DNA of 64,000 bases from Thiomicrorhabdus indica. Its GTDB lineage: Bacteria; Pseudomonadota; Gammaproteobacteria; Thiomicrospirales; Thiomicrospiraceae. The stretch lies in contig NZ_CP033040.1 in NCBI RefSeq assembly GCF_004293625.1, positions 2,371,001 to 2,435,000 of the forward strand, given 5' to 3'. The notes beneath the pieces are model-generated. The model did not search any database and was not told where the DNA came from. It worked only from the letters and a program-made list of their open reading frames with translations. A program made the translations under genes and the position numbers. Shown one piece after another: positions 27,230 to 36,620 of the stretch. The first letter of the stretch is position 1. Each line of letters starts with the position of its first letter.

Positions 27230-28333
27230 CTAAGTATTATCCAATCGATCTCTGTTCATCGCTTCATAAACATCAAAAATGGTTATGGCCATCGCCGCGA
27301 GTACAGGGCCGAAGAATAATCCAATCACGCCAAAGTGAATCAAACCTGCAAAGGTTGATAAAACCGTAATCAAGGTATGGTTGGCAACGGCTAAGTCCTG
27401 CCCAGCTGACCCTAAATTTTTGCTTAAATATTGAATCATGACCGGCCGGGCAATATTGTCGATTAAGAAACCCGTCACAACAACACCCCAAACTACCACC
27501 ACAATCGCACTGGCCACCTCACCTTGCAAAAAAAGATAAGCAACCATCGGAATCCAAACCAGTGCTGCACCGACAATGGGAATAAAAGAAGTCACAGCGA
27601 TGGCCATACCAATAAACATCCCCGGCAATCCTAAAAACCAAGCCAAAATTGCAAACGACAAACCTTGTAACACCGCGATTCCTAGGACACTAAGCGTCAA
27701 AATATTCGACAAACTTGAGAAGCGATTCATAATCATCTGATCAAAACGGTTCTCTAAAGGCGAAAGCAGCTTTATATGTTTGGCAATCGCATGACCGTCT
27801 CGATAAAAGAAAAACAATGCAAAGAGTGATAAGCCAATAAAGGCAATAAACGATGACGTTGTACCTAACACACCCTGCAACAATACCAATGTCGCTTTTT
27901 GAATGAATGCTAAAATACTAGCAGAGTGAGATTTCAACTGTTCCAAAGCATTCGCTTGCGCTGACTCGCTAATTGGCAAATAAGCTAAAGCCTCTCGATT
28001 TAACTCCAATAGGCTTTCCGTGTTTTGCTGTGCTAACCATGCTTGAGCCTGAGAATAAAAATGGCCTAGTTGTAAACTGGCCTCCACCAACAAATAACTT
28101 ACAGGCGCCAATACCACAACAAACACAATCGAACTCATAACTCCAGCAGCCGAGGTTTTCCCACCTTGAAACCGCACCAAAAGTTTTTGGTAGTAAGGAT
28201 AGCTGGCAGTTGCTAAAATCATCGCAAAAAATAGCGCTTCCAAAAATGGCTGGAACAACCAAATGAGACCGACAATGGCTAATAATAGAAGAATAATCAA
28301 AAACCCTTCTTCAAAGGCTCGCTTCTTTCTCAC
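27230..28333 (-). CDS. AI-2E / PerM-family membrane transporter
   Basis: This 367-residue polytopic protein has about eight hydrophobic segments in the family arrangement: an N-terminal pair, a periplasmic helical stretch (about 70-140), then a C-terminal block with PGMFIGMAIAVTSFIPIVGA and LIHFGVIGLFFGPVLAAMAI. Members are variously AI-2 exporters or Na+/H+ antiporters, and sequence does not decide which. Translation starts at GTG 28333 with a perfect AAGGAG upstream. It diverges from ppnN across about 60 bp. Confidence 0.88.
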   Translation of the reverse strand: MRKKRAFEEGFLIILLLLAIVGLIWLFQPFLEALFFAMILATASYPYYQKLLVRFQGGKTSAAGVMSSIVFVVVLAPVSYLLVEASLQLGHFYSQAQAWLAQQNTESLLELNREALAYLPISESAQANALEQLKSHSASILAFIQKATLVLLQGVLGTTSSFIAFIGLSLFALFFFYRDGHAIAKHIKLLSPLENRFDQMIMNRFSSLSNILTLSVLGIAVLQGLSFAILAWFLGLPGMFIGMAIAVTSFIPIVGAALVWIPMVAYLFLQGEVASAIVVVVWGVVVTGFLIDNIARPVMIQYLSKNLGSAGQDLAVANHTLITVLSTFAGLIHFGVIGLFFGPVLAAMAITIFDVYEAMNRDRLDNT

Positions 28334-28393
28334 AAGCTTTCTCCTTTAATTTGAATGGCAACAGTTTACCGAATCTAACAATGAATAGTACTT

Positions 28394-29764
28394 ATGAATA
28401 CTGATATATCCGAAATCATTATCCGTCCAAGCGGCTCCTTGCAAATACTCTCCCACCAAGAAGCTTATCAGCTGTGTGATATGGGTGAACTCGGTCTAAA
28501 TGAATTATTGCGTCAATGCACTTTAGCGGTTTTAAACACTGGAGCAAAAGAAGATAACGGTCTAGCACTGCTCAATAAATACAAAGACTTTAAGATCGAA
28601 GTCGGTGTTAAAGGCCGTGGTGTACAACTCACCTTATCCAATGCTCCGCGCCATGCATTTGTCGACAACCAACTGATTGAAGGATTAAAAGAGCATCTAT
28701 TTTCAGTGATTCGTGACTTACTTTACGCACGCAACGACATTCTCGAAAAGGGGCAGTTTGATTTAAACACCTCAGCCGGCATAACCAATGCAATTTTCCA
28801 TATCGCTCGCAATGCGGATTTGTTTCACTTAAACAGCATCCCTAATATTGTCGTCTGCTGGGGCGGTCATTCGATTCCCGAAAGTGAATATCAATACTCG
28901 AAACATTTAGGCTATGAACTCGGTCTGCGTGGCTTGGATATTTGTACCGGCTGCGGTCCCGGTGTCATGAAAGGTCCAATGAAAGGCGCACTTCTTGGTC
29001 ATGGCAAGCAACGCATTAAAACAGGGCGTTATATCGGCATTTCTGAACCAGGTATTATTGCTGCTGAAGCGCCAAACGGCTTCGTAACCGAGCTATGCAT
29101 TATGCCGGACATTGAAAAGCGCCTGGAAGCATTTGTTCGCTTAGGCCATGGCATTATTATTCTTCCGGGTGGCGCTGGCACCATGGAAGAATTGCTTTAT
29201 TTGTTGAGCATTCGTCTTCATCCTGAAAATCAAGAACTTCCCATGCCAGTGATTCTAAGTGGCGGTCACGACAGTCGTGATTACTTCAATGCAATCACGG
29301 AGTTTTTGTGCGACACCATTGGTACCGTTGCATGTGACCATCTCGAAGTCATGGTTGAGCACCCACGAGATATTGCCACACGAATGAAAAGCGCCATGGA
29401 AGAAATTCGTCTAGACCGAAAGCGCAGCAGTGATGCTTATTACTTCAACTGGCGACTCAAATTGGAACTCGACCAACAAACGCCGTTTATTCCAACGCAT
29501 GAATCCATGAGCGGACTTAACTTAAGCCGAGACCAACCACCGCACATCCTAGCAAGCCAACTGCGAAAAGCATTTTCAGGCATTGTTGCAGGGAACGTCA
29601 AAGCCGAAGGAATCCGTCAAATTGAACAATTCGGCCCATTCGAGCTAAGCGGTGATCCGCAAATTATGCAAGCGATGGATAAACTGCTGAACGCGTTTAT
29701 TGAACAAAAACGCATGAAACTCGATAGCAGTGACTACAACCCTTGTTATAAGATAAAGCATTAG
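28394..29764 (+). CDS. ppnN: Nucleotide 5'-monophosphate nucleosidase (PpnN/YgdH, LOG family)
   Basis: This 456-residue protein matches PpnN over its full length. It has an N-terminal DUF4478-like domain (1-130), a central LOG/lysine-decarboxylase-like Rossmann domain with GLDICTGCGPGVMKGPMKGA and the active-site PGGAGTMEE near residue 258, and a C-terminal DUF3412-like part. PpnN splits purine and pyrimidine nucleotides to base plus ribose-5-phosphate and in E. coli is stimulated by (p)ppGpp. It is flanked by a divergent transporter gene and a repeat-rich spacer. Confidence 0.92.
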   Translation: MNTDISEIIIRPSGSLQILSHQEAYQLCDMGELGLNELLRQCTLAVLNTGAKEDNGLALLNKYKDFKIEVGVKGRGVQLTLSNAPRHAFVDNQLIEGLKEHLFSVIRDLLYARNDILEKGQFDLNTSAGITNAIFHIARNADLFHLNSIPNIVVCWGGHSIPESEYQYSKHLGYELGLRGLDICTGCGPGVMKGPMKGALLGHGKQRIKTGRYIGISEPGIIAAEAPNGFVTELCIMPDIEKRLEAFVRLGHGIIILPGGAGTMEELLYLLSIRLHPENQELPMPVILSGGHDSRDYFNAITEFLCDTIGTVACDHLEVMVEHPRDIATRMKSAMEEIRLDRKRSSDAYYFNWRLKLELDQQTPFIPTHESMSGLNLSRDQPPHILASQLRKAFSGIVAGNVKAEGIRQIEQFGPFELSGDPQIMQAMDKLLNAFIEQKRMKLDSSDYNPCYKIKH

Positions 29765-30104
29765 ATCTTTAGGGTCTGTTGACAATTCATATTTGACTCT
29801 GTTGCGGCATAAAAATTCGGTAGTCTAGGCATTTATGCCCTTTGGGTACTCATTGTGCCGCTTAGTCACTCTAAGCAAGCGATGAGTAACAACGAATACT
29901 GGATTTTACGCTGTTCAACCTCTTTGTTCGCTTGTCGATAACCGTCCATGGCTATCGGCACCTGTTCAAGAAAGTACGAATAAACCTTTTACAACGCTAT
30001 CTACTGAAATTTTCTCTCATAAAGATTTAAAATAATTCCACCGGCCGGTAAATTTTTAAAATTAACCGGCCGGTATCCGATTCCTAGCAAAATGAACTCA
30101 GCCC
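29765..30104. other. Repeat-rich 340-bp spacer upstream of the SrmB-like gene
   Basis: No open gene is seen. It contains the left copy of a 15-bp inverted repeat (29769-29783), several small hairpins including GCTTAG-tcact-CTAAGC and ggcatttatgcc, GTACGAATAAAC at 29974-29985 (shared with the hairpin at 44155-44222), and a pair of ACCGGCCGGT copies at 30040-30074. It looks like a decayed insertion element or structured repeat. Confidence 0.5.
30040..30074. terminator. Paired ACCGGCCGGT hairpin between ppnN and the helicase gene
   Basis: Copies at 30040-30049 and 30065-30074 form a 10-bp GC-rich stem around a 15-base AT loop. No T-run follows on the plus strand, so termination is likely but weaker than at other pairs. 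The helicase gene starts 30 bp downstream. Confidence 0.55.
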
Positions 30105-31322
30105 ATGACATTTGAAGAACTACACCTTGACTCAGAACTCCTTGCCGCGATTGAACATCTTGGCTTTAAAAAGCCAACGCCGATTCAAGAAGCGGCTATA
30201 CCGGTCATGCTTGAGCGCCAAGACGTTTTAGCTGGCGCTGCAACAGGAACAGGAAAAACTGCGGCATTTGTTTTGCCTGCGCTGCAGTTTCTTTTGGACG
30301 AACCACGCCCTGCGAAACATCCACGAGTTTTGATTTTATCGCCAACACGTGAACTTGCTTTCCAAACTCACAAAGTCATCAAACAGTTAGGGCATTTTTG
30401 CGAGATTCCTTCAACAATTATCACCGGCGGTTTTAATTACGCTGAACAGGTGCAAAAACTCAAAGCCCCTTGCGATATTTTGACGGCGACTCCGGGGCGC
30501 TTGACTAAACTTATGGCAGAAGAAGCGCTGAACTTATCCGATGTTGAAATGGTCATTATCGATGAAGCAGATCGCATGCTGGATATGGGTCAAGGCCCCA
30601 CTGTATTATCCTTACTTGAGGCCATTCCAGAAGATTTCCAAGCAGGCCTTTTCTCTGCCACCCTTTCAGGAAGTGGTGTGCGTAAGTTTGCCGAAGACAT
30701 TTTGGACAATGCAGAAGAGATTCAAATCAACCCACCTAACCAACAGTCAGAAAAAGTTGAACAATATATCTATTTGGCAAATGACAAGGAACACAAACAG
30801 CAACTTCTTCTTGAACTATTGAAAGATGATAGCTGTCAAAGTGCGGTAGTTTTCTCCAACAAGAAAGACAAAGCAGTGGAAATCACCGATTGGCTGCGTT
30901 CACAGGACGTGAATGCGGATGTGCTCCATGGCGATTTTATTCAGGCAGTCCGTCTGGAAAAAATGAACAAATTCAAAAGTGGCAGAATTAAAATTCTTGT
31001 CGCAACGGATGTTGCAGCACGTGGATTGGATATGACTCATATTACACATGTCATTAACTTTGATATTCCGCTACGAGGTGACATTTATATTCACCGCATT
31101 GGCCGAACGGGTCGTGGTCACAATGTGGGCGTGGCTATGAGCTTATGTGAACGTCATGAAATTCAAAACCTACAACGGATTGAATATCACCTTAACCAAA
31201 AATTACCTCACGCCAAGATAAAAGGCTTAGAACCTAACTTTAGCATTAAAGACGCACTGAAAAAACAGGCAAAAAACGCTAAGAAATCTAAAAAGACCAA
31301 GAAGAAAAAAGCTAAAAAATAA
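30105..31322 (+). CDS. srmB: DEAD-box RNA helicase, SrmB-like
   Basis: This 405-residue helicase has all the core motifs: Q-motif KPTPIQEAAIP, Walker A AATGTGKTAA near 46-53, PTREL, TPGRL, DEAD in IDEADRMLDMG (near 151), SAT in FSATLSG, VATDVAARGLD and HRIGRTGRG. The spacing and the phrase FVLPALQFLLDEPR match SrmB more closely than RhlE or RhlB. SrmB assists 50S assembly. The tail is a lysine-rich stretch (from about 382) likely to bind RNA. It sits between two inverted 15-bp repeats. The helicase call is secure, the subfamily is moderately so. Confidence 0.88.
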   Translation: MTFEELHLDSELLAAIEHLGFKKPTPIQEAAIPVMLERQDVLAGAATGTGKTAAFVLPALQFLLDEPRPAKHPRVLILSPTRELAFQTHKVIKQLGHFCEIPSTIITGGFNYAEQVQKLKAPCDILTATPGRLTKLMAEEALNLSDVEMVIIDEADRMLDMGQGPTVLSLLEAIPEDFQAGLFSATLSGSGVRKFAEDILDNAEEIQINPPNQQSEKVEQYIYLANDKEHKQQLLLELLKDDSCQSAVVFSNKKDKAVEITDWLRSQDVNADVLHGDFIQAVRLEKMNKFKSGRIKILVATDVAARGLDMTHITHVINFDIPLRGDIYIHRIGRTGRGHNVGVAMSLCERHEIQNLQRIEYHLNQKLPHAKIKGLEPNFSIKDALKKQAKNAKKSKKTKKKKAKK

Positions 31323-31390
31323 GCTTTACTCTGTTTAGAAACCAGCTTAACGTCAACAGACCCTAAGCTGGTTAGCTCCGACAAACTTTA

Positions 31391-32173
31391 TCAAGCCTCT
31401 CCTGAACTTTTCTGTTCTTCTTTTGGTAACTTCGACAAATCATCAAAATAATAATGTGCCATACCAATCACACCTAACACAGGCATAAATAAACCTGCGA
31501 GTGGAAAGTTACTCAACAAAAACAGACTTCCCAGAAAGTTCGTTGGCGCCCAATTGGTCATACCTTTGGTTTCTTCAAAACGCGCCTGAGGCAAAATCAC
31601 CTGACCGACATCCAAAATCACCGAATAACGGAAAAATAGGAAACCAAGCAACCAGAACCAAACAATATTCACCACCGGAATAAACAACATTGGAATTGTC
31701 ACTAAAAATAACAATAACATCAGCAAACCAAACTTGAGCAGCTTCCAAAGCATATCAAGAGTTGATCCATGCCCCACATAATCCAGACCGGGGTAATGTT
31801 TATCTCGCACCACTTTAACTAAAGAATCGGTCATAAAACCGGTAATAATCATTGCAAATAGAAGTACCAAATAACTTCCTAAAAGCACACCCAAAACACC
31901 GGCAACCACAGCGGCTAAAAAGCCGATAATCCACAACAAAACCCCACCCACAAATGGAATTGCACCAATCGTTGATTCAGCCGCTGTCTGCCATTCGTCA
32001 AACTGCATCACAAGAGGGTTTTGTGTGACCACATCACTGAAAATCAAAAAACCAAAAATTCCATAGCCCATTAAAGAGACCATAACAATCGCAGCGGCGA
32101 ATGGAATAAATAATCGCCATAAAATAGCCGGTTCCTTTATATCACTCAGCGTCTTTAACCATAAATCAAACAC
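31391..32173 (-). CDS. EI24/CysZ-like integral membrane protein
   Basis: The start preferred is GTG at 32173, with TGGAG six bases upstream, giving 260 residues. TTG at 32185 is an in-frame alternative. Five or six hydrophobic segments match the EI24 family (LRDIKEP-like N-terminus, VNIVWFWLLGFLFFRYSVILD, then a C-terminal pair ending MAHYYFDDLSKLPKEE). CysZ is a sulfate channel of this fold, but most bacterial EI24 proteins are uncharacterised. It is convergent with the helicase gene and preceded by a terminator for the upstream aldehyde dehydrogenase. Confidence 0.78.
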   Translation of the reverse strand: MFDLWLKTLSDIKEPAILWRLFIPFAAAIVMVSLMGYGIFGFLIFSDVVTQNPLVMQFDEWQTAAESTIGAIPFVGGVLLWIIGFLAAVVAGVLGVLLGSYLVLLFAMIITGFMTDSLVKVVRDKHYPGLDYVGHGSTLDMLWKLLKFGLLMLLLFLVTIPMLFIPVVNIVWFWLLGFLFFRYSVILDVGQVILPQARFEETKGMTNWAPTNFLGSLFLLSNFPLAGLFMPVLGVIGMAHYYFDDLSKLPKEEQKSSGEA

Positions 32174-32200
32174 AGACTTCTCCAAATAAAATCTAACAAA

Positions 32201-32236
32201 AAAGCACGTAAACCGAAATTTACGTGCTTTAAAACA
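32201..32236 (-). terminator. Minus-strand terminator after the aldehyde dehydrogenase gene
   Basis: A perfect 12-bp stem AAAGCACGTAAA / TTTACGTGCTTT (32201-32230) is followed on the minus strand by TTTTTT. A single ACCGGCCGGT lies beside it at 32239-32248. Confidence 0.88.
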
Positions 32237-32371
32237 TTACCGGCCGGTAAAAACTTCTCTCAAAACATTTATCATTTTTTTCAAAAGACGCTATCAACCC
32301 ATCCTTGGGAGCTCTCTTACACCATCCTGGTGTTCGAAGCTTTTGAAAAAATAAATGCTTTGTGTCGCCAA

Positions 32372-33745
32372 CTACTTCATCCAAATCGACTTAATATTCG
32401 TAAACTCACGAATTCCTTGCGCAGATAATTCTCGGCCATACCCAGAATTTTTAATCCCTCCAAACGGCATTCTTGGATCAGAAAAAGAAATACTGTTCAC
32501 AAATGTCGCACCGGACTCCATTCCCCGAGCCATGGTTTCGGCCGTAGCCATATCCGTTGTAAAGATTGAACCGCCCAATCCAAAATCAACGCCATTCGCG
32601 ATGCCTAATGCATGAGCTGGCTCTGATGATTTCAAAACAACAGCGACAGGGCCAAACAATTCTTCACTGAATGCTGGCATATTCGATGTAACATCTGTCA
32701 AGATGGTTGGCGCATAGTAGCAACCTTCGCGGTCTAACTGATAACCGCCAGTGACAATTTTCGCCCCAAGCTCCACAGACCTCATGACCTGATCATGCAA
32801 TTCATCCAATAAATCTTGGCGCGCCATCGGTGCAAGCGTAGTCGATTTCTCCATAGGATTTCCTGCCACGAAATGCGACTCAACGGCTTCTTTAAACATT
32901 TCAATAAATTTGTCGGCTTGCATCTGATCGACAATAAAGCGTTTAGAGGCAATACAACTTTGGCCCATATTCTGAAAACGCCCTTTGACCGCAGCATCCA
33001 CCGCCTCACGGAAATTAGCATCCTCTAAAACAATAAACGCATCTGAACCACCCAATTCTAAAACCGTTTTCTTAAGTTCAGATCCGGCAATCGCAGCCAC
33101 TTTACGCCCTGCATTTTCAGAACCGGTCAAAGCAACACCGCGTACCATTTTGTGGCGAATCACCTGCTCAACCTTATCCGAGCCAATCATTAAATTCGAG
33201 AAAGTATGATCGGGGAATCCCGACTTACGAAAAACTTCTTCAATCGCCAAAGCACACTGAGGAACATTGGATGCATGTTTAAGCAAAGCGGTATTCCCAG
33301 CAAGCAATGCAGGCACCGCAAAACGGAAAACTTGCCAAAAAGGAAAATTCCATGGCATCACACCCAAAATGACTCCCAGCGGCAAATACGCCACATAGCT
33401 TTTGGATGCATCGGTTTCAATCATTTCATCCGCTAAATGAGAAGGTCCATTTTCTGCGTAATATTCACAAAGCCATGCTGATTTTTCGATTTCTGCCAAA
33501 GCTTCCCGATGGGTTTTACCCATTTCTAGAGTGATCAACTCAGCCAAAATTTCAGCATCATCACGTAGCGTATCCGCTGCACGTTTGATTAATAAACAAC
33601 GGTCCTCAATGGGCGTTAACTTTCCCCAATCAGCAAACATATAACCGGCTTGAGTGATGACATAATCAACCGTTTCATCATCCCACGTTTCAAACTCTGC
33701 CAACAGTTCATTCGTAGCAGGATTAATAGATTGCATCATTGACAT
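32372..33745 (-). CDS. NAD(P)-dependent aldehyde (succinate-semialdehyde type) dehydrogenase
   Basis: This 457-residue ALDH-superfamily enzyme has [18 protein letters not shown], the general-base Glu in [11 protein letters not shown] and the catalytic Cys in [12 protein letters not shown]. The short N-terminus and the [10 protein letters not shown] start fit the Sad/GabD-like succinate-semialdehyde dehydrogenase subfamily, which feeds succinate to central metabolism. Substrate choice cannot be read from sequence alone. A GGAG ribosome-binding site precedes the ATG. It follows pyrC by 44 bp in the same direction, so read-through from pyrC is possible. Confidence 0.85.
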   Translation of the reverse strand: MSMMQSINPATNELLAEFETWDDETVDYVITQAGYMFADWGKLTPIEDRCLLIKRAADTLRDDAEILAELITLEMGKTHREALAEIEKSAWLCEYYAENGPSHLADEMIETDASKSYVAYLPLGVILGVMPWNFPFWQVFRFAVPALLAGNTALLKHASNVPQCALAIEEVFRKSGFPDHTFSNLMIGSDKVEQVIRHKMVRGVALTGSENAGRKVAAIAGSELKKTVLELGGSDAFIVLEDANFREAVDAAVKGRFQNMGQSCIASKRFIVDQMQADKFIEMFKEAVESHFVAGNPMEKSTTLAPMARQDLLDELHDQVMRSVELGAKIVTGGYQLDREGCYYAPTILTDVTSNMPAFSEELFGPVAVVLKSSEPAHALGIANGVDFGLGGSIFTTDMATAETMARGMESGATFVNSISFSDPRMPFGGIKNSGYGRELSAQGIREFTNIKSIWMK

Positions 33746-33789
33746 TTAATTCTCCTAAACCCTATCAAAAGAGCGAAGCATAGTGGTAA

Positions 33790-35133
33790 TTATCGATTAA
33801 ACAGTAAACGTTGTCCCGGTGTAAAGTCGGCAAACTCTCCCATGTAGTATTTCAACTCCCCGGAAACAATTGTACCAATCACACTATTGGTAAACTTATG
33901 GCCTTCCCATGGTGACCAACCGCACTTGTAAAGCACCTCGTCTTTTTTATCAACATGCGGCTTGTTCAGATCAACTAAGACTAAATCTGCCCAATAACCT
34001 TCACGGATATATCCGCGCTCTTCAATTTCAAACAGGTCTGCCACATTGTGCGCCATTTTCTCAACCACTTGTTCAAGTGTGAACACTCCCTGATCAACCA
34101 AATCCAACAACACATTCAGTGATTTTTGCACCTGAGGCAAACCGGCAGGTGCCGAAAAATATGGATTGTGTTTTTCTGCTTCCAAGTGCGGTGCATGATC
34201 CGTTGCTACCACATCAATTCGTCCATCAATCAATGCTTGTCGCACTGCATCTCGATCTTTTTGCGTTTTGATTGCTGGGTTACATTTAATGAAATGTCCT
34301 TTGCTTTCATAATCCGCGTCCGAGAACCAAAGATGGTGCGTACAAGCCTCTGCCGTAATTTTTTTACCTTTTACTGGACCCGGTTCAAACAGTTCTAACT
34401 CATCCGCCGTCGTAATGTGCAAAATATGCAAACGCGCCCCCGTTTCCTTAGCGAGTTTTACCGCCATGGAAGAAGACTTATAACAGGCTTCATGGAAACG
34501 AATCTTAGGATGTTCACCGGCCGGTATATCTTCACCAAACTTCTCTTTCCATTGCGCTTCACGTTCTTTAATCATCGGCGTATCTTCGCAGTGCGTCGCA
34601 ATAATTGTTGGGCTGTGTGTAAAAATACCGCGTAACGCTTCTTCTTGGTCAACCAACATATTTCCTGTGGAAGATCCCATAAACACTTTCACACCACAGA
34701 CATTACGAGGATTGACTTTTTTAATCTCTTCAACGTTATCGTTGGTTCCACCAAAATAGAAAGAATAGTTCGCCCAAGATTTTTTTGCCCCAATCGCATA
34801 TTTTTCTTCCAACAAGTCGATTGTGACAGTAGGAGGCTTCACATTTGGCATCTCCATAAATGTCGTGGTGCCACCTGCAACCGCCGCTTTAGATTCTGTT
34901 GCAATATCCGCTTTATCAGTTAAACCTGGCTCACGAAAATGCACCTGATCATCAATAAACCCTGGCAACAAATGTAAACCGCTGGCATCAATGACTTGCT
35001 CCACCTGCGCATCAATGACGTCAGCAATCTTCGCAATACGACCATTTTCGACGAGTACGTCCGTGATTTTACTTTCACCTTCATTCACCATCGTAGCGCG
35101 TTTGATTAAAATTGATGTCGGTGCTTTTGCCAT
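33790..35133 (-). CDS. pyrC: Dihydroorotase
   Basis: This 447-residue cyclic amidohydrolase converts carbamoyl-aspartate to dihydroorotate in pyrimidine synthesis. Landmarks are GFIDDQVHFREPG (57-70), GVKVFMGSSTGNM with the lysine expected to be carboxylated, and the catalytic Asp in VVATDHAPH. The usual metal-binding HxH is QxH here (Gln63, His65), a variant I recall from a dihydroorotase subgroup, so the enzyme may still be active. pyrE lies 12 kb away in the window. ACCGGCCGGT at 34516 is read DIPAGE. The GAGG ribosome-binding site supports the start. Confidence 0.88.
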   Translation of the reverse strand: MAKAPTSILIKRATMVNEGESKITDVLVENGRIAKIADVIDAQVEQVIDASGLHLLPGFIDDQVHFREPGLTDKADIATESKAAVAGGTTTFMEMPNVKPPTVTIDLLEEKYAIGAKKSWANYSFYFGGTNDNVEEIKKVNPRNVCGVKVFMGSSTGNMLVDQEEALRGIFTHSPTIIATHCEDTPMIKEREAQWKEKFGEDIPAGEHPKIRFHEACYKSSSMAVKLAKETGARLHILHITTADELELFEPGPVKGKKITAEACTHHLWFSDADYESKGHFIKCNPAIKTQKDRDAVRQALIDGRIDVVATDHAPHLEAEKHNPYFSAPAGLPQVQKSLNVLLDLVDQGVFTLEQVVEKMAHNVADLFEIEERGYIREGYWADLVLVDLNKPHVDKKDEVLYKCGWSPWEGHKFTNSVIGTIVSGELKYYMGEFADFTPGQRLLFNR

Positions 35134-35474
35134 AAGTGCTTCCTCTGTCGTAAAAGTGTCAACCGTTGGTTGTTTACCGGCCGGTAAAGAAATTGGGTCT
35201 GAGCATTGTCAACGTTGACTTTACTCTATTGATAAATTTCAGCTTTATTGGCTTCATAAAATTCATTTAAACAGAGTCTAGTTTGTGAGTTGTCAACACG
35301 CTCTAGAGATTACTCGTTTTTAGGGAAACTCTCAAGCCTAATCAGCGCCCACGACTCTTTTATAGCCTTGACAATAGCTACTTATTTAAACGCCTTTAAA
35401 CACACAGGAGTTTAATAACTTTTGCTTTATTCCACTCAACGAATCACTCATAATGATGAAAAGTAGACAATCAA
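35134..35474. other. 341-bp pyrC / binding-protein intergenic region
   Basis: This is a divergent spacer with no gene visible. It holds ACCGGCCGGT at 35176-35185 about 45 bp upstream of pyrC, a perfect 12-bp palindrome GTCAACGTTGAC at 35209-35220 that could be an operator for pyrC, and CTCTAGAG near 35302. TTGACA at 35367 is a candidate -35 without a clear -10. Confidence 0.4.
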
Positions 35475-35555
35475 ATGCAATCTGGAATTTTCTTTTGTGG
35501 AAAAGCTCGCTATGATGTTTGCATGTTTTTTTTCAAGGCTTCCCCATTTGTTTTT

Positions 35556-36620
35556 ATGTTTGTTCAACTAAGATTTTTTTTCCTATCAGTTTTGACCGTA
35601 TTGCTCGTAGCGCCTTCTTCCTCTTGGAGCGATGCGTCGATTGCAAGCAACCTACCACAAAAACCGGGAAACGAAGCATCTAAAATCTGCGCATACATCG
35701 CCTCCTACGCTCCTGGCTATGAATGGCAAGACAGACTGGAAAAGTCACTGAAAAAAACCTTAAAAAACCATTGTACGATCAAAACTCATTACATGAACTC
35801 TAAAAAACTCTCGAGTTTTGAGCAATTAAAAGCCGCTGGTGATAAAGCTAAAGACTTTATTGAGAACATTAATCCTAGTCTCGTCATTGTTTCCGATGAC
35901 AATGCAGTGCAATACGTTTTAAAAGAACATTACCGTAACATCACAACGTCATTTGTATTTTGTGGGGTCAACAATAGCGGTGGCAACTACGGATTACCTT
36001 ATCGTAATACCACCGGCATGATTGAAACCTCCCCTTATCGCAACCTTTTCCAAATCTTATTCCGTGAATATCCTGGGAAAAGCCATATTGCCTACTTAAC
36101 GACTACAGGAACCACTGCGGCAAAAAACATTGCAGAATTCCACAGCCTCATTAAAGAGCTTCAATTACCCAAAAGCTCTGCCTATCGCGTGCAATCCGAA
36201 GAAGACTGGAAACAGATTTTTACAAAATTGCAAAATGACCCAACAGTCGATTTTATTATTTTGGGGAATAACGCAGCTTTCCCTCAATGGAATCGAAAAG
36301 AAAATATTGAATGGGTAAAAACACATACCCGAAAAGTCACTGCTGCCACCCAGAAATGGATGATGGATTATGCAGCCATCGGCTATACTAAAGTTCCAGA
36401 AGAGCAAGGTGAATGGGCAGGATTGACTGCCGTTGAAATTTTAAAAGGGGTTCCCATTCAATACTTATCCGTCGTGCCGAACCAGAAATTTACCTTTTGG
36501 AAAAATGAATCTTTAATCCAAGAGCTGGAACCCCCACTCTCTGGAAGCCTTCTTAAACAAGCTCGTAGCTTCCAACCTCCGTCAAGTGCAACCCAAGAAG
36601 AGAAAGGTTTGCATCCATGA
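35556..36620 (+). CDS. ABC-transporter-type periplasmic substrate-binding protein (TrpX-like)
   Basis: The mature part matches the ABC_sub_bind (PF04392-type) fold: YAPGYEWQDRL, VSDDNAVQYVLKEHY, FVFCGVNNSGGNYG, then IGYTKVPEEQGEWAGLTAVEIL and the final segment. The start is uncertain. In-frame ATGs occur at 35475, 35523 and 35556. The last gives the most typical signal peptide (MFVQLRFFFLSVLTVLLVAP), but none has a good ribosome-binding site. No permease or ATPase gene is nearby. The stop overlaps the next start by four bases (ATGA), coupling it to a membrane GGDEF/EAL protein, so it probably serves as a ligand sensor rather than for transport. Confidence 0.75.
   Translation: MFVQLRFFFLSVLTVLLVAPSSSWSDASIASNLPQKPGNEASKICAYIASYAPGYEWQDRLEKSLKKTLKNHCTIKTHYMNSKKLSSFEQLKAAGDKAKDFIENINPSLVIVSDDNAVQYVLKEHYRNITTSFVFCGVNNSGGNYGLPYRNTTGMIETSPYRNLFQILFREYPGKSHIAYLTTTGTTAAKNIAEFHSLIKELQLPKSSAYRVQSEEDWKQIFTKLQNDPTVDFIILGNNAAFPQWNRKENIEWVKTHTRKVTAATQKWMMDYAAIGYTKVPEEQGEWAGLTAVEILKGVPIQYLSVVPNQKFTFWKNESLIQELEPPLSGSLLKQARSFQPPSSATQEEKGLHP

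Larger units (their letters stand above)
29769..31366. repeat. 15-bp perfect inverted repeats flanking the SrmB-like gene
   Basis: TTAGGGTCTGTTGAC at 29769-29783 and its exact complement GTCAACAGACCCTAA at 31352-31366 bracket the helicase gene. The ends resemble those of some insertion sequences, but no transposase lies between them. The right copy sits in the loop and right arm of a hairpin (AACCAGCTTA / TAAGCTGGTT, 31340-31373). Confidence 0.55.
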
